Origin: Pseudomonadota bacterium
GTDB lineage: Bacteria; Pseudomonadota; Alphaproteobacteria; Acetobacterales; Acetobacteraceae
Length of the DNA: 10,359 nucleotides
NCBI GenBank assembly: GCA_021829055.1
Contig: JAJZCS010000047.1
Coordinates: 1 to 10,359 of the forward strand
Direction of reading: 5' to 3'
Made by a program: the position numbers and the translations under genes. This document shows positions 1 through 7,187 of this stretch, piece after piece. The notes below the pieces were generated by a model. That model saw only the letters and a list, made by a program, of their open reading frames with translations. It was not told the origin of the DNA and did no database searches. Each line of letters begins with the position of its first letter. Position 1 is the first letter of the stretch.

Positions 1-224
1 CGGACGAAGGCGCCGAAAACTGGGCAGCCGCCGCCTCACTGATCGAAACCTGTAAGCTCAACGGCGTCAACCCGCAGACCTACTTCTCCGATCTGCTGAC
101 CCGCCTCGTCAACGGATGGCCTCAGGCGCGCATCGACGAACTTATGCCATGGTGCTGGAAGCCGGCAGCCACAGCCTGACGCGAAAGTCAAAGCCAAATC
201 ACAGGGCCGCAGAACATCGCTTAC
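1..224 (+). mobile_element. Right end of an IS66-family element
   Basis: This is the terminal part of an IS66-type insertion sequence whose body lies left of the window. It holds the end of tnpC followed by a 45-base tail finishing in GCTTAC at 219-224. Read on the other strand that is a GTAAGC start, which is the usual tip of IS66-family inverted repeats. The next eight bases, GAAAGAAG (225-232), would be one copy of the target duplication if this boundary is right. The other copy and the left repeat are outside the window, so the limits are inferred. Confidence 0.65.
3..179 (+). CDS. tnpC: IS66-family transposase TnpC, C-terminal end (partial)
   Basis: This is the last 58 codons of the large DDE transposase of an IS66 element; the 5' part is cut by the window edge. 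The frame opens at base 3 and stops with TGA at 177-179. The visible peptide has the typical IS66 tail: ENWA followed by a SLIETCKLNGV helix, then DLLTRLVNGWP and a final ELMPWCWKP. In this family the tail follows the catalytic core and carries no active-site residue, so nothing can be said about activity. It reads in the same direction as the IS66 TnpA fragment at 340, but it is the end of a different copy: the family order is tnpA, tnpB, tnpC. Confidence 0.85.
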   Translation, partial: DEGAENWAAAASLIETCKLNGVNPQTYFSDLLTRLVNGWPQARIDELMPWCWKPAATA

Positions 225-339
225 GAAAGAAGGTCGTATCCAGCGTATCCATCCGATCTGAACCGCCTACCGCGACTGCGTAGGGAGCGCTCATAGCGGC
301 GCTTGTATGCGGGTCATTATGAGGTGGGGACGGTTTGGT

Positions 340-681
340 ATGGAGATCATTTCCGCGATTGAGCGCCGGCGTCGCTGGCGGGCGGAAGAGAAGCTTCGGA
401 TTGTGGCTGAAGCGGGTGCGCCGGGAGCGGTGTTTGCGCTGGTTACGCGGCACTTCGAGGTTTCGCGTGGTCAGCTCTGGAAATGGCGCACGCAGGTTCG
501 GAGCGGCGAGTTGGTGGCGGCGCAGCCGGACCCGGAATTTATCCCAGTCCGGGTTATGGCAGCTGCAACTCAACCTGGATCGCAGCCAAGACCTGCTGAT
601 GCGCCGCTGAATGCGCCCGATCAACCAGATCGACCGCACGCCTCAATCACCGTCGAGGATAACAGAATTCAAAACTATTAA
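340..681 (+). pseudogene. tnpA: IS66-family TnpA fragment (truncated, chimeric end)
   Basis: TnpA is the small helix-turn-helix accessory protein encoded first in IS66 elements. The part from MEIISAIERRRRW to SRGQLWKWRTQVRSGEL (about residues 1-56) matches the family start: an arginine-rich head, then KLRIVAEA, the HTH and LWKWR. The common PEFIPVRV motif follows. After about base 555 the peptide no longer looks like TnpA. It becomes proline-rich and ends NRIQNY without the usual acidic RIEI-type tail, so the gene seems joined to foreign DNA. ATG 340 is chosen over an in-frame ATG at 307 because the family start lies at 340 and a GAGG-rich stretch (321-330) precedes it. No tnpB or tnpC follows, and no IS66 left repeat is seen between 225 and 339. 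Confidence 0.7.
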
Positions 682-716
682 GTTTACTAAATAGACGACT
701 TGATGTAGAACGAATC

Positions 717-1600
717 ATGACGATAACCCTTCGCGCCTTCAATGAGATGCTTCCTGACGAGGACGCGGCGCGTGCTTGGTTTGAGAGGTCGCGCTGGCTG
801 CATGAATCTGAGTGTTATCATTGTGGCGCGGTGGGCAGTGCGGCATACATGCCAAAGACGAAGTTCTGGCATTGCAAGTCGTGTAAAAAGCAATTCTCGG
901 TGACGGCTGGAACACCGATGCACCGGACGCATTTACCGCTTCTGACATGGGCGCATGCCATTTACCTGATCGTGTCCTCCTCGAAGGGCATTTCCGCAGT
1001 GAAGTTGGGCGAGATGCTTGGCATTTCGTATCCGTCGGCGTGGTATCTTGGGCATCGCGTGCGGGCCATGGTGGCCGAAGCGAACCCGATCCTGTTCGGC
1101 GTGGTGGAGATTGACGAGATGTATGCCGGTGCGCCTACCCGCAAGCAGGCGAAATCATCTCGGGATCACGACGATGACGACGGGCCTCCGGCGAATCGCA
1201 AAGGACGCGGCACAAAGAGGCCATCGCCGCGGCATTGGATGACGTTCTCGATGACACCGCCACGGTGATGACAGATGGACTTCCAGCCTACAAGCATATT
1301 GGCAAGACCCAAGTGCATCTAGCGGTCAACCGTTCCGCGCGCGTGTTCGCGCGCACCGACGCTGCAACGGGCCATCGTGTCTACGTGAACCGGGTTGAGT
1401 GATTCAATGGGTTCATGCGCCGCGCCGTGACCGGCGTGTTTCACTCGATTTTAGTGAAACATCTCGGACGATATACCGGAGCGGCGACATTCCGTTGGAA
1501 CCGGAGGGGAGAATCTTGCCTCGACCGGATGACTCGTATGATCCGCAACAGCGAAGGTCGGCTGCTGCCATACTCATTCTTGACCGGGAGAATGGCTTGA
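717..1600 (+). pseudogene. IS1595-family transposase, broken by a deletion/frameshift and a stop
   Basis: This is a DDE-type transposase of the IS1595 group, inactivated. The first frame (717 to about 1210) has an N-terminal zinc ribbon (C33, C36, C53, C56 in CYHC and CKSC). It then has the HTH-like SSSKGISAVKLGEMLGIS segment, and EIDEMYAG with the first catalytic Asp (D133). It next reaches the RKGRGTK region, where the family normally continues into an RP-LV-AVERGG strand. That strand is missing, and homology resumes one frame over from about 1211 (KEAIAAALDDV), with the second Asp in MTDGLPAY (codon 1274-1276). This frame meets TGA at 1400-1402, where the family has Ser in the ESFNGF motif. 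It then runs on through FMRRAVTGVFH, HLGRYTG and FRWN to TGA at 1598-1600. The lesions are thus a small internal loss with a frame change plus one nonsense codon. The terminal repeats could not be fixed. Confidence 0.8.
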
Positions 1601-1665
1601 TAACGCGAAGGAAGCCGACCGCCGCCGCACGCCTAGTTATGCGCACAGATCTGTTGTCGTCAAAC

Positions 1666-1935
1666 ATGACCGCAATAAAAGAGATGCAGGTTCGCGCCGT
1701 TCTTGCGGCTTATCGGCGTGGTGCGGTCATGCTGGCGAGCGAGCAGTGGCGACTGTTCTATAAAACGGGTCGTTTCAACAAACACTACGACAAGGACAAG
1801 ACGACATTTGCGGCGGTGATCGGTGCGGCGAACCGGGTGCAGATGTCTCAGTATCAGAGCGTTGGCCAGCTTGATCAATCGCTATGCGCTGTCTATCAGT
1901 TCCATGTTCCAGTCGAAGGCGTCTGTCCTCACTGA
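1666..1935 (+). pseudogene. Probable N-terminal fragment of an IS200/IS605-type TnpB/OrfB protein
   Basis: The frame from ATG 1666 encodes about 70 residues that look like the helical start of one TnpB/OrfB subgroup: VRAVLAAYRRGAVMLASEQW, then RLFYKTGRFNKHYDKDKTTF and AAVIGAANRVQM. The resemblance stops near the VGQL motif (about base 1878). The remaining residues to the TGA at 1933-1935 look random, and a weaker continuation (SLINRYAL) appears in another frame, which suggests a frameshift or junction there. The RuvC-like nuclease core and zinc ribbon of TnpB are absent, so no RNA-guided nuclease activity is expected. The same frame is open upstream to 1399, but that part only overlaps the IS1595 remnant. 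The family assignment is from memory of sequence style and is moderate. Confidence 0.45.
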
Positions 1936-2148
1936 TCTGGTGCGCCAGTTCGGTGAGCGAAGGGTGCTCAGCACCCGATCCAGCGGGAGGGGGTCCACCG
2001 CCGACCCGAGATCGACCAATCCCTACTTCGGCGGGGAACGGACGAGATCGGCCCGGATGTCAAGTCAGACCAAAGCACCAAATCTGGTGTCAATTGAGCT
2101 ATATTGATAGTTCCCACAGAATTGATCTGTCCGCCCAAAAATAGGGAT
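1936..2148. other. Unassigned stretch between IS remnants and the glycosyltransferase gene
   Basis: No convincing gene is seen on either strand. Two short frames run through it on the plus strand (1823-2107 and 1884-2144), but their peptides are rich in Arg, Ser and Pro and show no family motif. A small hairpin is formed by CACCA (2076-2080) and TGGTG (2085-2089). The stretch probably contains eroded IS sequence up to about 2110, followed by the upstream region of the next gene. Confidence 0.4.
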
Positions 2149-2149
2149 T

Positions 2150-2178
2150 TTGCAATACCCCGCCAGACGCGCTACGAT
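2150..2178 (+). promoter_or_regulatory. Predicted sigma70-type promoter of the large glycosyltransferase gene
   Basis: TTGCAA (2150-2155) and TACGAT (2173-2178) are separated by exactly 17 bases, and the region after them is AT-rich. Transcription would start near 2185, giving a leader of about 25 bases before the GTG at 2211. AAGG at 2195-2198 could serve as a weak, somewhat distant ribosome site. The position right after the IS debris suggests that the gene does not depend on an upstream operon. Confidence 0.55.
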
Positions 2179-2210
2179 AAAACTATTTCATTATAAGGTT
2201 TTTTGAAACA

Positions 2211-5200
2211 GTGCTCCGCAGAATACGAAAAAAAGCCCATGGTGCGAACATCAAAGGCTTCATCGATAGAATTTCACCCACATCTGCCACCGGATGGGCT
2301 GTCAATGAAGACTCTTACGAATCTCCCGCTGAGGTCGTTGCCTATTATGACGGAATCGTGATTGCCTCTGCAAAAGCCAATCAGGAACGCAAGGACCTGC
2401 GTGATGCTGATATTGGTACCGGCCGGCATGGTTTTGTTCTGACTTTTCACGAAAACGTCACTCTGGACGACAAGCTGGTCATCAAGATCACGGGCTCTGA
2501 CAAGCCAATCGACATCACCCAGGAGGCTCGTGACGCCGGCAGCTTTGAAGGATATATCGACCATCGGGGCCCAAGTGGCGCCTTAGGCTGGGTCTGGGCG
2601 CCATTCTCACCTGAGCGTGTGGTCCACGTTGTCCTCAAGGACGGAGATGAAATTGTCGGCGAGGGCAGCGCTTCTGAATTCCGCGCCGACTTGAAAGTTG
2701 ATGGCAAGCGCGGTGGCGTGTGTGGTTTTTGGATTCAATCCACGCGTGAGGTTGACCCCAACCGGCTGATTGTCCAAGTGGCGGGCACCAATTTATCTCT
2801 CCCACACGCGTACCCTCTTATTGAAAAACCAACTTCTACCATGGATATTTCAAATCTCGCCGGTACGCCAGAAAATCCGGACCAGACGCATCTCGCAGAA
2901 CCAGCCATGCCAGATATACTTCCTTCTGAACTACCTGCTGCCGATTACACCATAATGGCGGCGCAATTCGACGCTGAATTCTACCGGCTTCGGAACGCCC
3001 CCGACATTTCCCCCTCCACTAACGCCCTGGTTCATTTTGCTACTCAAGGCTGGCGTGAAGGCCGGAGTCCAACAATGGATTTTTCGGTCATCGATTACCT
3101 CGCTGATTTTGAGGATGTGTTGCTTAACGGCAGCAACCCCTTTTTGCACTATCTGCGCGACGGTCAGGCCGAAGGGCGTAAGGTCAAGCCTGCACGCAGC
3201 GCCGAGGCCGAACGCAACTTCCGCCAAGCGCTCGATATGATCCGCCCCGATTTTAATGCGACGCATTACACAACAGAACTGAAAACCGTAGATTTTTCTT
3301 CAACCTCCCCCCTGCTGCATTACGCATTATTTGGATGGCGACGCCAAATTGATCCCTGCCCCACGTTTAGCGTCCGCGATTATATGCTTGCTTATCCTGA
3401 CGTGCGTGCCGCCGACACTGACCCGTTCTTCCACTACCTTGCATTCGGCAAAATGGAAGGACGCCAGCCTGACCGCCGCATCCGCGACGAAATCATAAAT
3501 TATTTCGATGCCGACTTCTATCTAAATCAGAAACCACCTCTTTATGGACTTGATCCCGCCGATCACTTCGTAACTTACGGCTGGCGTCTGGGCTACAACC
3601 CGCACTCTGATTTCGACGTCAAATACTACATGCGGATGAACCCGGATGTCACAAAGGCCAATCTCAATCCGTTCTGGCATTATGTTGTTGCGGGTAAGGC
3701 AGGGGGCCGACCAGCATTTCCAAAATCCAGCCGCAAGATCGCCATCGACCCAAATCTGCCAAAATTGCTGTTTGTTGGCCATGACGCAATTCATGCCGGT
3801 GCACAGATGGTACTTCTTGAAACCATAAAATGGTTCGCCAACCATACGCGCTACCCTATCAAGCTGCTGCTACTGGGACCTGGCCGGTTGGTAGCGCGAT
3901 ACGCCGAATATGCCGAAACGCATGTTCTGATCGAGAGTCTGGCTGATGCCGGATCAAACCCGGCACTCACATCCTTCATGGACGATAATTTCGCCTATTG
4001 CTACGTCAACACGGTCGCAGCATCTCGTGTCTGGAAACTTTTTAGCCATTTTCCCCCAATCGCCCGCGCACCGCTAATTCTACACGTTCACGAAATGGAA
4101 ATGGTAATCCGCCAATTCCAAAATGATTTCGCCAACATCCTCCCGCATGTGAAGTCGATCATCGCCGTCTCGACCGCAGTACGCGACGTGCTCATGAACT
4201 CGTTCGCCTGTAATCCGGATATCATTTTCCTTAGCAATGCCTTTATCAATGTCATTGCTAACACGTCACATGAGTGCATCGTGTACCGCCAGGCTGCGCG
4301 CAAGGAGTTGCACCTCGCCGAGTCAGACTTCGTTATCGTCGGTTGTGGTACGGTCTACCAACGCAAGGGGCCTGATTACTTCCTCGACACAGCCTTAAAA
4401 TGCGTCGAGCGGGCGGTCATACCCGAGGCTAAATTCATTTGGATTGGCGGGGGTGAAGACCTCGAGACTCTGCGCGGCAAGGTGGCACTCAGAGGGGCGG
4501 GAGACAGAATCAGGTTCATCGGCGAACATGAGGATGCCAACAAGCTGATCGCTGCGGGCGATGTGTTCTTCCTATCCTCCCGCGAAGACCCGTTCCCGCT
4601 GGTGTGCATGGAGGCTGCGCAATTTGGCATCCCCACCGTCTATTTCACCGGCGCCACTGGCATTTCTGAATTCTGCCAGATGGATGCTGGCGTGGGCGTG
4701 CCGGCCTTCGACACTGAAACCGCCCTTCAGGCGTTCTCGCTCTACCACAAATTACCACTGCGTTTGGAAAAAGCCGGCGCAGCAGCGCGAGCACGGCTAC
4801 TCGATGGCTACACGTCGAAGAAGCGCATCCTCGAAATCGCCGTTCATGCCCGCAAGATCGCTGACTTGCGCCCCTTGGCCACGGTCATTGTTCCAGCTTA
4901 CAATCATGAAAAATTCATCCGTGATCGGCTTGACTCAATCCTTTCGCAGACGATTGGCGACACCGACATCCTCGTGCTCGATGACTGCTCGACAGATGGT
5001 ACGGCTGCAGTGGTAAGCGAATATCTCACAGATCCGCGCGTGCGGTTTGCACGCAATGAGACCAACACCGGCAGCCCCTTCATGCAATGGCTGAAGGGGG
5101 CCGAGATGGCTCGCGCCGAGTTGATCTGGATCGCCGAAGGCGATGATCTCGCTAGCGATGATTTTCTTGAAAAAATGCTGCCTGCCTTTGATGATCCGGA

Positions 5201-6875
5201 GGTCAATCTGGCTTTTTGCCGAACCGAGATCATCAATGAATTCGGTGTATTCCAGCCCGGCGCACTCGATTCCTACTACAAGACCTCTGATTTTCCCTTC
5301 TGGGGTGGCACGGTGAAGATGGACGGGCTGGCCGCAATCGAGAGCGGCTTCGGCTCGATGTGCTTGATCGTCAACGGTAGCGCCACGGTGATCCGGCGAG
5401 ACCAGCTGATCTCCGGCGCGGCTATCGCCAAAACCTATAAAATGTGCGGCGACTGGTATGTCTATCTGTCGGCGCTGGTAGGCGCCAAGCTCGTCTTCAC
5501 CACCGCCGCGACCAATTATTTCCGCCGCCATTCCAGCTCGGCTGTGCACAAGCTCGAGGGCACGCCTAAATATTTCCACGAGCGCGAGCTGATTGCGAAT
5601 TACGTCGTCGATACATTCCATTTGTCGCGCCGGGCTTTTCGGTTGATACTTGCGTTACTTGACGGAGAATGGACGCGCTTTGCCAACCGCAACCCCGGTA
5701 AAGCCAAGGACGACATGTTTGATGCCGGTGCATTGCTCGCCAAATATGAAGCACGCAATGGCCGGCCGGCGCTGCGAATCGGGCTCTATGTCCACGGCAT
5801 GCTGTTCTCAAAGGGCGGAATAGAGCGCCTCGCCTCACAGCTCGCCAACGGCTTCGCCAATCGCGGGCACACGGTGTTCATCTTCTGCCGCAACTGGGGT
5901 GGCACCAGGCCGGTCTATAACCTCAATGAAAGCATCAAAGTCATTGATGTGTTTAACGAGGATCATGTCGATGCCAGCACGGCCAAGTTACGCATCGAAC
6001 TCGCAAAATCCGATCTTGACGTCTTCGTACCCATGCTTTCCGAATGGCTATTCGAGCCAGTGGTCAATGCTTGTTTTGCTCTTGGCATCCCTATTGTCGC
6101 CTCCGAGCACAATGACCCGGCTAAAATCGAGGAACTTTGGTGGTCACGCGAGCGCCGCCTAGCCTGTTTCGAGAAGGTTAATGCCGTGCATCTGCTACTT
6201 GAACGGTTCAAGATGTCCCTGCCGGAAACTTTTCAGGGCCGGATCTACACCCTGCCGAATGGCGTTCCCGTCACGCCACTTCGTCAGGTGCTGACGATTG
6301 GATCACGCCCCCTGCGCGTTATCGGCGTCGGACGGCTCGAGAAACAAAAGCGCTTCGATCGGCTGATCAAGGCATTCATCAAAGCCGCGCCGATGATGCC
6401 GGGTTGGCGCCTTGATATTTTCGGTGAAGGCAGCGAACGTAAAATGCTCCAGGAGTTGATCGATCAGGCCGACCTCGCCCAGAAAATCAATCTCCGCGGC
6501 ACGACACCGGCCATTGCCGCTGAACTCGATGCCAGTTCGATCTTCGTGTTGCCGTCCGAATTCGAGGGATTTGGCATCGTCATCCTGGAGGCAAAGAACG
6601 CTGCCCTGCCGTGTATTGCCTATGCTGAGTGCAACGGTCCCAACGACCTGATACGCAATGATCTGGATGGGATGCTCGTCGAGGCGGATGAGGATGGAAG
6701 CAGTCTCGCCGCAGCTTTGGCCCAGCTCGCTGCTGACGACGATCTTCGCCTGCGTTGGGGCGAGGCCGCGCGCGAGGATGTCTCCCGTTTTGACATCCCC
6801 CTGATCATCGCGCAATGGGAGCGCATGCTGCTTGATGTTGTCTATGAACGGCGCACAGCCCTCTCGCCAAGTTAG
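2211..6875 (+). CDS. Giant three-domain glycosyltransferase (GT4-GT2-GT4) with N-terminal repeat modules
   Basis: This 1554-residue protein should transfer sugars from activated donors at three separate active sites. Residues 16-79 and 114-176 are two related beta-rich modules (GFIDR and GYIDH starts, GWA/GWV, then a basic segment and GF). Residues 251-503 hold three two-part repeats. The first GT4 domain (about 517-880) has a HAGAQ loop, CGTVYQRKG, GGGED and DPFPLVCME (D793-x7-E801). The GT2 domain (about 888-1110) has IVPAYNHE, DDCSTD (D924, D925, D929), EGDD (976-979) and GDW (1080-1082). The second GT4 domain (about 1187-1545) has SKGGIER, GVGRLEKQKRF and a classic E1452-x7-E1460. No signal peptide or membrane span is seen, so it should act in the cytoplasm, perhaps on a membrane-bound acceptor. 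The GTG start gives the longest frame and sits just after the predicted promoter. Typical single-domain GT4 or GT2 enzymes are several times shorter, and this fusion suggests successive additions to one glycan. Sugar specificity cannot be read from the sequence. Confidence 0.9.
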   Translation: MLRRIRKKAHGANIKGFIDRISPTSATGWAVNEDSYESPAEVVAYYDGIVIASAKANQERKDLRDADIGTGRHGFVLTFHENVTLDDKLVIKITGSDKPIDITQEARDAGSFEGYIDHRGPSGALGWVWAPFSPERVVHVVLKDGDEIVGEGSASEFRADLKVDGKRGGVCGFWIQSTREVDPNRLIVQVAGTNLSLPHAYPLIEKPTSTMDISNLAGTPENPDQTHLAEPAMPDILPSELPAADYTIMAAQFDAEFYRLRNAPDISPSTNALVHFATQGWREGRSPTMDFSVIDYLADFEDVLLNGSNPFLHYLRDGQAEGRKVKPARSAEAERNFRQALDMIRPDFNATHYTTELKTVDFSSTSPLLHYALFGWRRQIDPCPTFSVRDYMLAYPDVRAADTDPFFHYLAFGKMEGRQPDRRIRDEIINYFDADFYLNQKPPLYGLDPADHFVTYGWRLGYNPHSDFDVKYYMRMNPDVTKANLNPFWHYVVAGKAGGRPAFPKSSRKIAIDPNLPKLLFVGHDAIHAGAQMVLLETIKWFANHTRYPIKLLLLGPGRLVARYAEYAETHVLIESLADAGSNPALTSFMDDNFAYCYVNTVAASRVWKLFSHFPPIARAPLILHVHEMEMVIRQFQNDFANILPHVKSIIAVSTAVRDVLMNSFACNPDIIFLSNAFINVIANTSHECIVYRQAARKELHLAESDFVIVGCGTVYQRKGPDYFLDTALKCVERAVIPEAKFIWIGGGEDLETLRGKVALRGAGDRIRFIGEHEDANKLIAAGDVFFLSSREDPFPLVCMEAAQFGIPTVYFTGATGISEFCQMDAGVGVPAFDTETALQAFSLYHKLPLRLEKAGAAARARLLDGYTSKKRILEIAVHARKIADLRPLATVIVPAYNHEKFIRDRLDSILSQTIGDTDILVLDDCSTDGTAAVVSEYLTDPRVRFARNETNTGSPFMQWLKGAEMARAELIWIAEGDDLASDDFLEKMLPAFDDPEVNLAFCRTEIINEFGVFQPGALDSYYKTSDFPFWGGTVKMDGLAAIESGFGSMCLIVNGSATVIRRDQLISGAAIAKTYKMCGDWYVYLSALVGAKLVFTTAATNYFRRHSSSAVHKLEGTPKYFHERELIANYVVDTFHLSRRAFRLILALLDGEWTRFANRNPGKAKDDMFDAGALLAKYEARNGRPALRIGLYVHGMLFSKGGIERLASQLANGFANRGHTVFIFCRNWGGTRPVYNLNESIKVIDVFNEDHVDASTAKLRIELAKSDLDVFVPMLSEWLFEPVVNACFALGIPIVASEHNDPAKIEELWWSRERRLACFEKVNAVHLLLERFKMSLPETFQGRIYTLPNGVPVTPLRQVLTIGSRPLRVIGVGRLEKQKRFDRLIKAFIKAAPMMPGWRLDIFGEGSERKMLQELIDQADLAQKINLRGTTPAIAAELDASSIFVLPSEFEGFGIVILEAKNAALPCIAYAECNGPNDLIRNDLDGMLVEADEDGSSLAAALAQLAADDDLRLRWGEAAREDVSRFDIPLIIAQWERMLLDVVYERRTALSPS
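2961..3719 (+). repeat. Three two-part peptide repeats inside the glycosyltransferase gene
   Basis: The protein segment 251-503 contains three diverged copies of an A-B unit. Half A runs from F-[DN]-A-x-[FH]-Y (F253, F348, F432) to GWR (280, 375, 457) and F-[SD]-V (291, 386, 468). Half B runs from [YKD]-Y-[LM] through DV (302, 397, 479) and NPF/DPF-x-HY to G-[RQ]-x or EGR/GGR (about 321, 416, 498). Copies begin 95 and 84 residues apart. They are repeats at protein level only: the DNA has drifted. Such modules are met in the N-terminal parts of large alphaproteobacterial glycosyltransferases, and their job is not known to me. Confidence 0.75.
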
Positions 6876-6933
6876 TCATCCCGCCAACGGCGTCCAAGCC
6901 TCACCCAGTAGAATGTGGCCAGACTGCCGTAAA

Positions 6934-6955
6934 ACGCCCAAAAAACGCAGGGCGT
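6934..6955 (+). terminator. Possible weak terminator hairpin after the glycosyltransferase gene
   Basis: ACGCCC (6934-6939) pairs perfectly with GGGCGT (6950-6955) around a 10-base A-rich loop, about 60 bases past the stop codon. It is not followed by a run of T, so intrinsic termination is doubtful. Confidence 0.25.
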
Positions 6956-6967
6956 AACTAATTTCGC

Positions 6968-7000
6968 GGGCGGGGGACGCAATAACAGCGCTCCCCGCCC
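6968..7000 (+). terminator. Strong GC hairpin, possible transcription terminator
   Basis: GGGCGGGG (6968-6975) pairs perfectly with CCCCGCCC (6993-7000). A G-U pair and a further CGC/GCG helix (6978-6980 with 6988-6990) can form inside, closing a seven-base AATAACA loop. The stem is strong enough to stop or protect a transcript, but the downstream bases CGCTTGCGAT are not a T tract. It ends four bases before the next predicted promoter, so separating the two transcription units is a reasonable role. Confidence 0.4.
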
Positions 7001-7003
7001 CGC

Positions 7004-7032
7004 TTGCGATAGCTTTATAAACAATTTATAGA
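7004..7032 (+). promoter_or_regulatory. Predicted sigma70-type promoter before the sulfotransferase stub and hydrolase
   Basis: TTGCGA (7004-7009) and TATAGA (7027-7032) are separated by exactly 17 bases in AT-rich DNA. A start near 7038 would transcribe the stub ORF at 7066 and could continue into the hydrolase at 7281, with a leader of roughly 240 bases. No comparably good pair was seen nearer to 7281. Confidence 0.5.
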
Positions 7033-7065
7033 AAAATTTCCCGAATTGAAGCGAACCACTCTAAA

Positions 7066-7152
7066 ATGAAAATCCTATACGTCCATATCCCCAAAAATGC
7101 CGGCACTTATTTGTCGAGTAATCTGGCAGTATTGAGAATGGAAATCCGATAA
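7066..7152 (+). pseudogene. N-terminal stub of a sulfotransferase
   Basis: A 28-codon frame starts at ATG 7066 and stops with TAA at 7150-7152. Its first 16 residues, MKILYVHIPKNAGTYL, closely match the opening strand and 5'-phosphosulfate-binding loop of the Sulfotransferase_2/3-like families (HIPKTAGTS-type motif, binding the donor PAPS). About 200 or more residues of such an enzyme are missing, including the 3'-phosphate site and the acceptor site. No continuation is seen in any frame before the hydrolase. It has a predicted promoter just upstream but no clear ribosome site. It is most likely the remains of a deleted gene that once sulfated the local glycan. A functional micropeptide is possible but unsupported. 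Confidence 0.6.
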
Positions 7153-7170
7153 CTAAAATAGGCAACATTA

Positions 7171-7187
7171 CGCCGCGTTAAGCGGCG
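7171..7187 (+). other. Perfect short hairpin in the hydrolase leader
   Basis: CGCCGC (7171-7176) and GCGGCG (7182-7187) form a perfect six-base stem around GTTAA, 19 bases after the stub's stop codon and 93 bases before the hydrolase ATG. No T tract follows. It might influence transcript stability or read-through, or be the scar of the event that removed the rest of the sulfotransferase gene. Confidence 0.35.

Noticed and set aside
307..339. Earlier ATG for the IS66 TnpA fragment
   Set aside because: Family proteins begin at the MEII position, and there is no ribosome site before 307, whereas GAGG lies before 340.
199..639. 146-codon minus-strand frame across the IS66 junction
   Set aside because: It is Arg/Ser/Pro-rich, spans two unrelated DNA pieces and runs opposite the TnpA fragment.
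2075..2090. GCACCA/TGGTGT hairpin as a terminator or operator
   Set aside because: It is only five to six pairs in degenerate sequence, with no T tract and no gene ending nearby.
4935..5621. 228-codon open frame on the minus strand inside the GT2 region
   Set aside because: It lies wholly opposite a strongly supported coding frame with clear GT2 motifs, and its peptide shows no family signature. Codon bias of the plus-strand gene explains the opening.
6303..6815. 170-codon open frame on the minus strand opposite the last GT4 domain
   Set aside because: It is the antisense shadow of the E-x7-E domain, with no motif and no promoter or ribosome site of its own.
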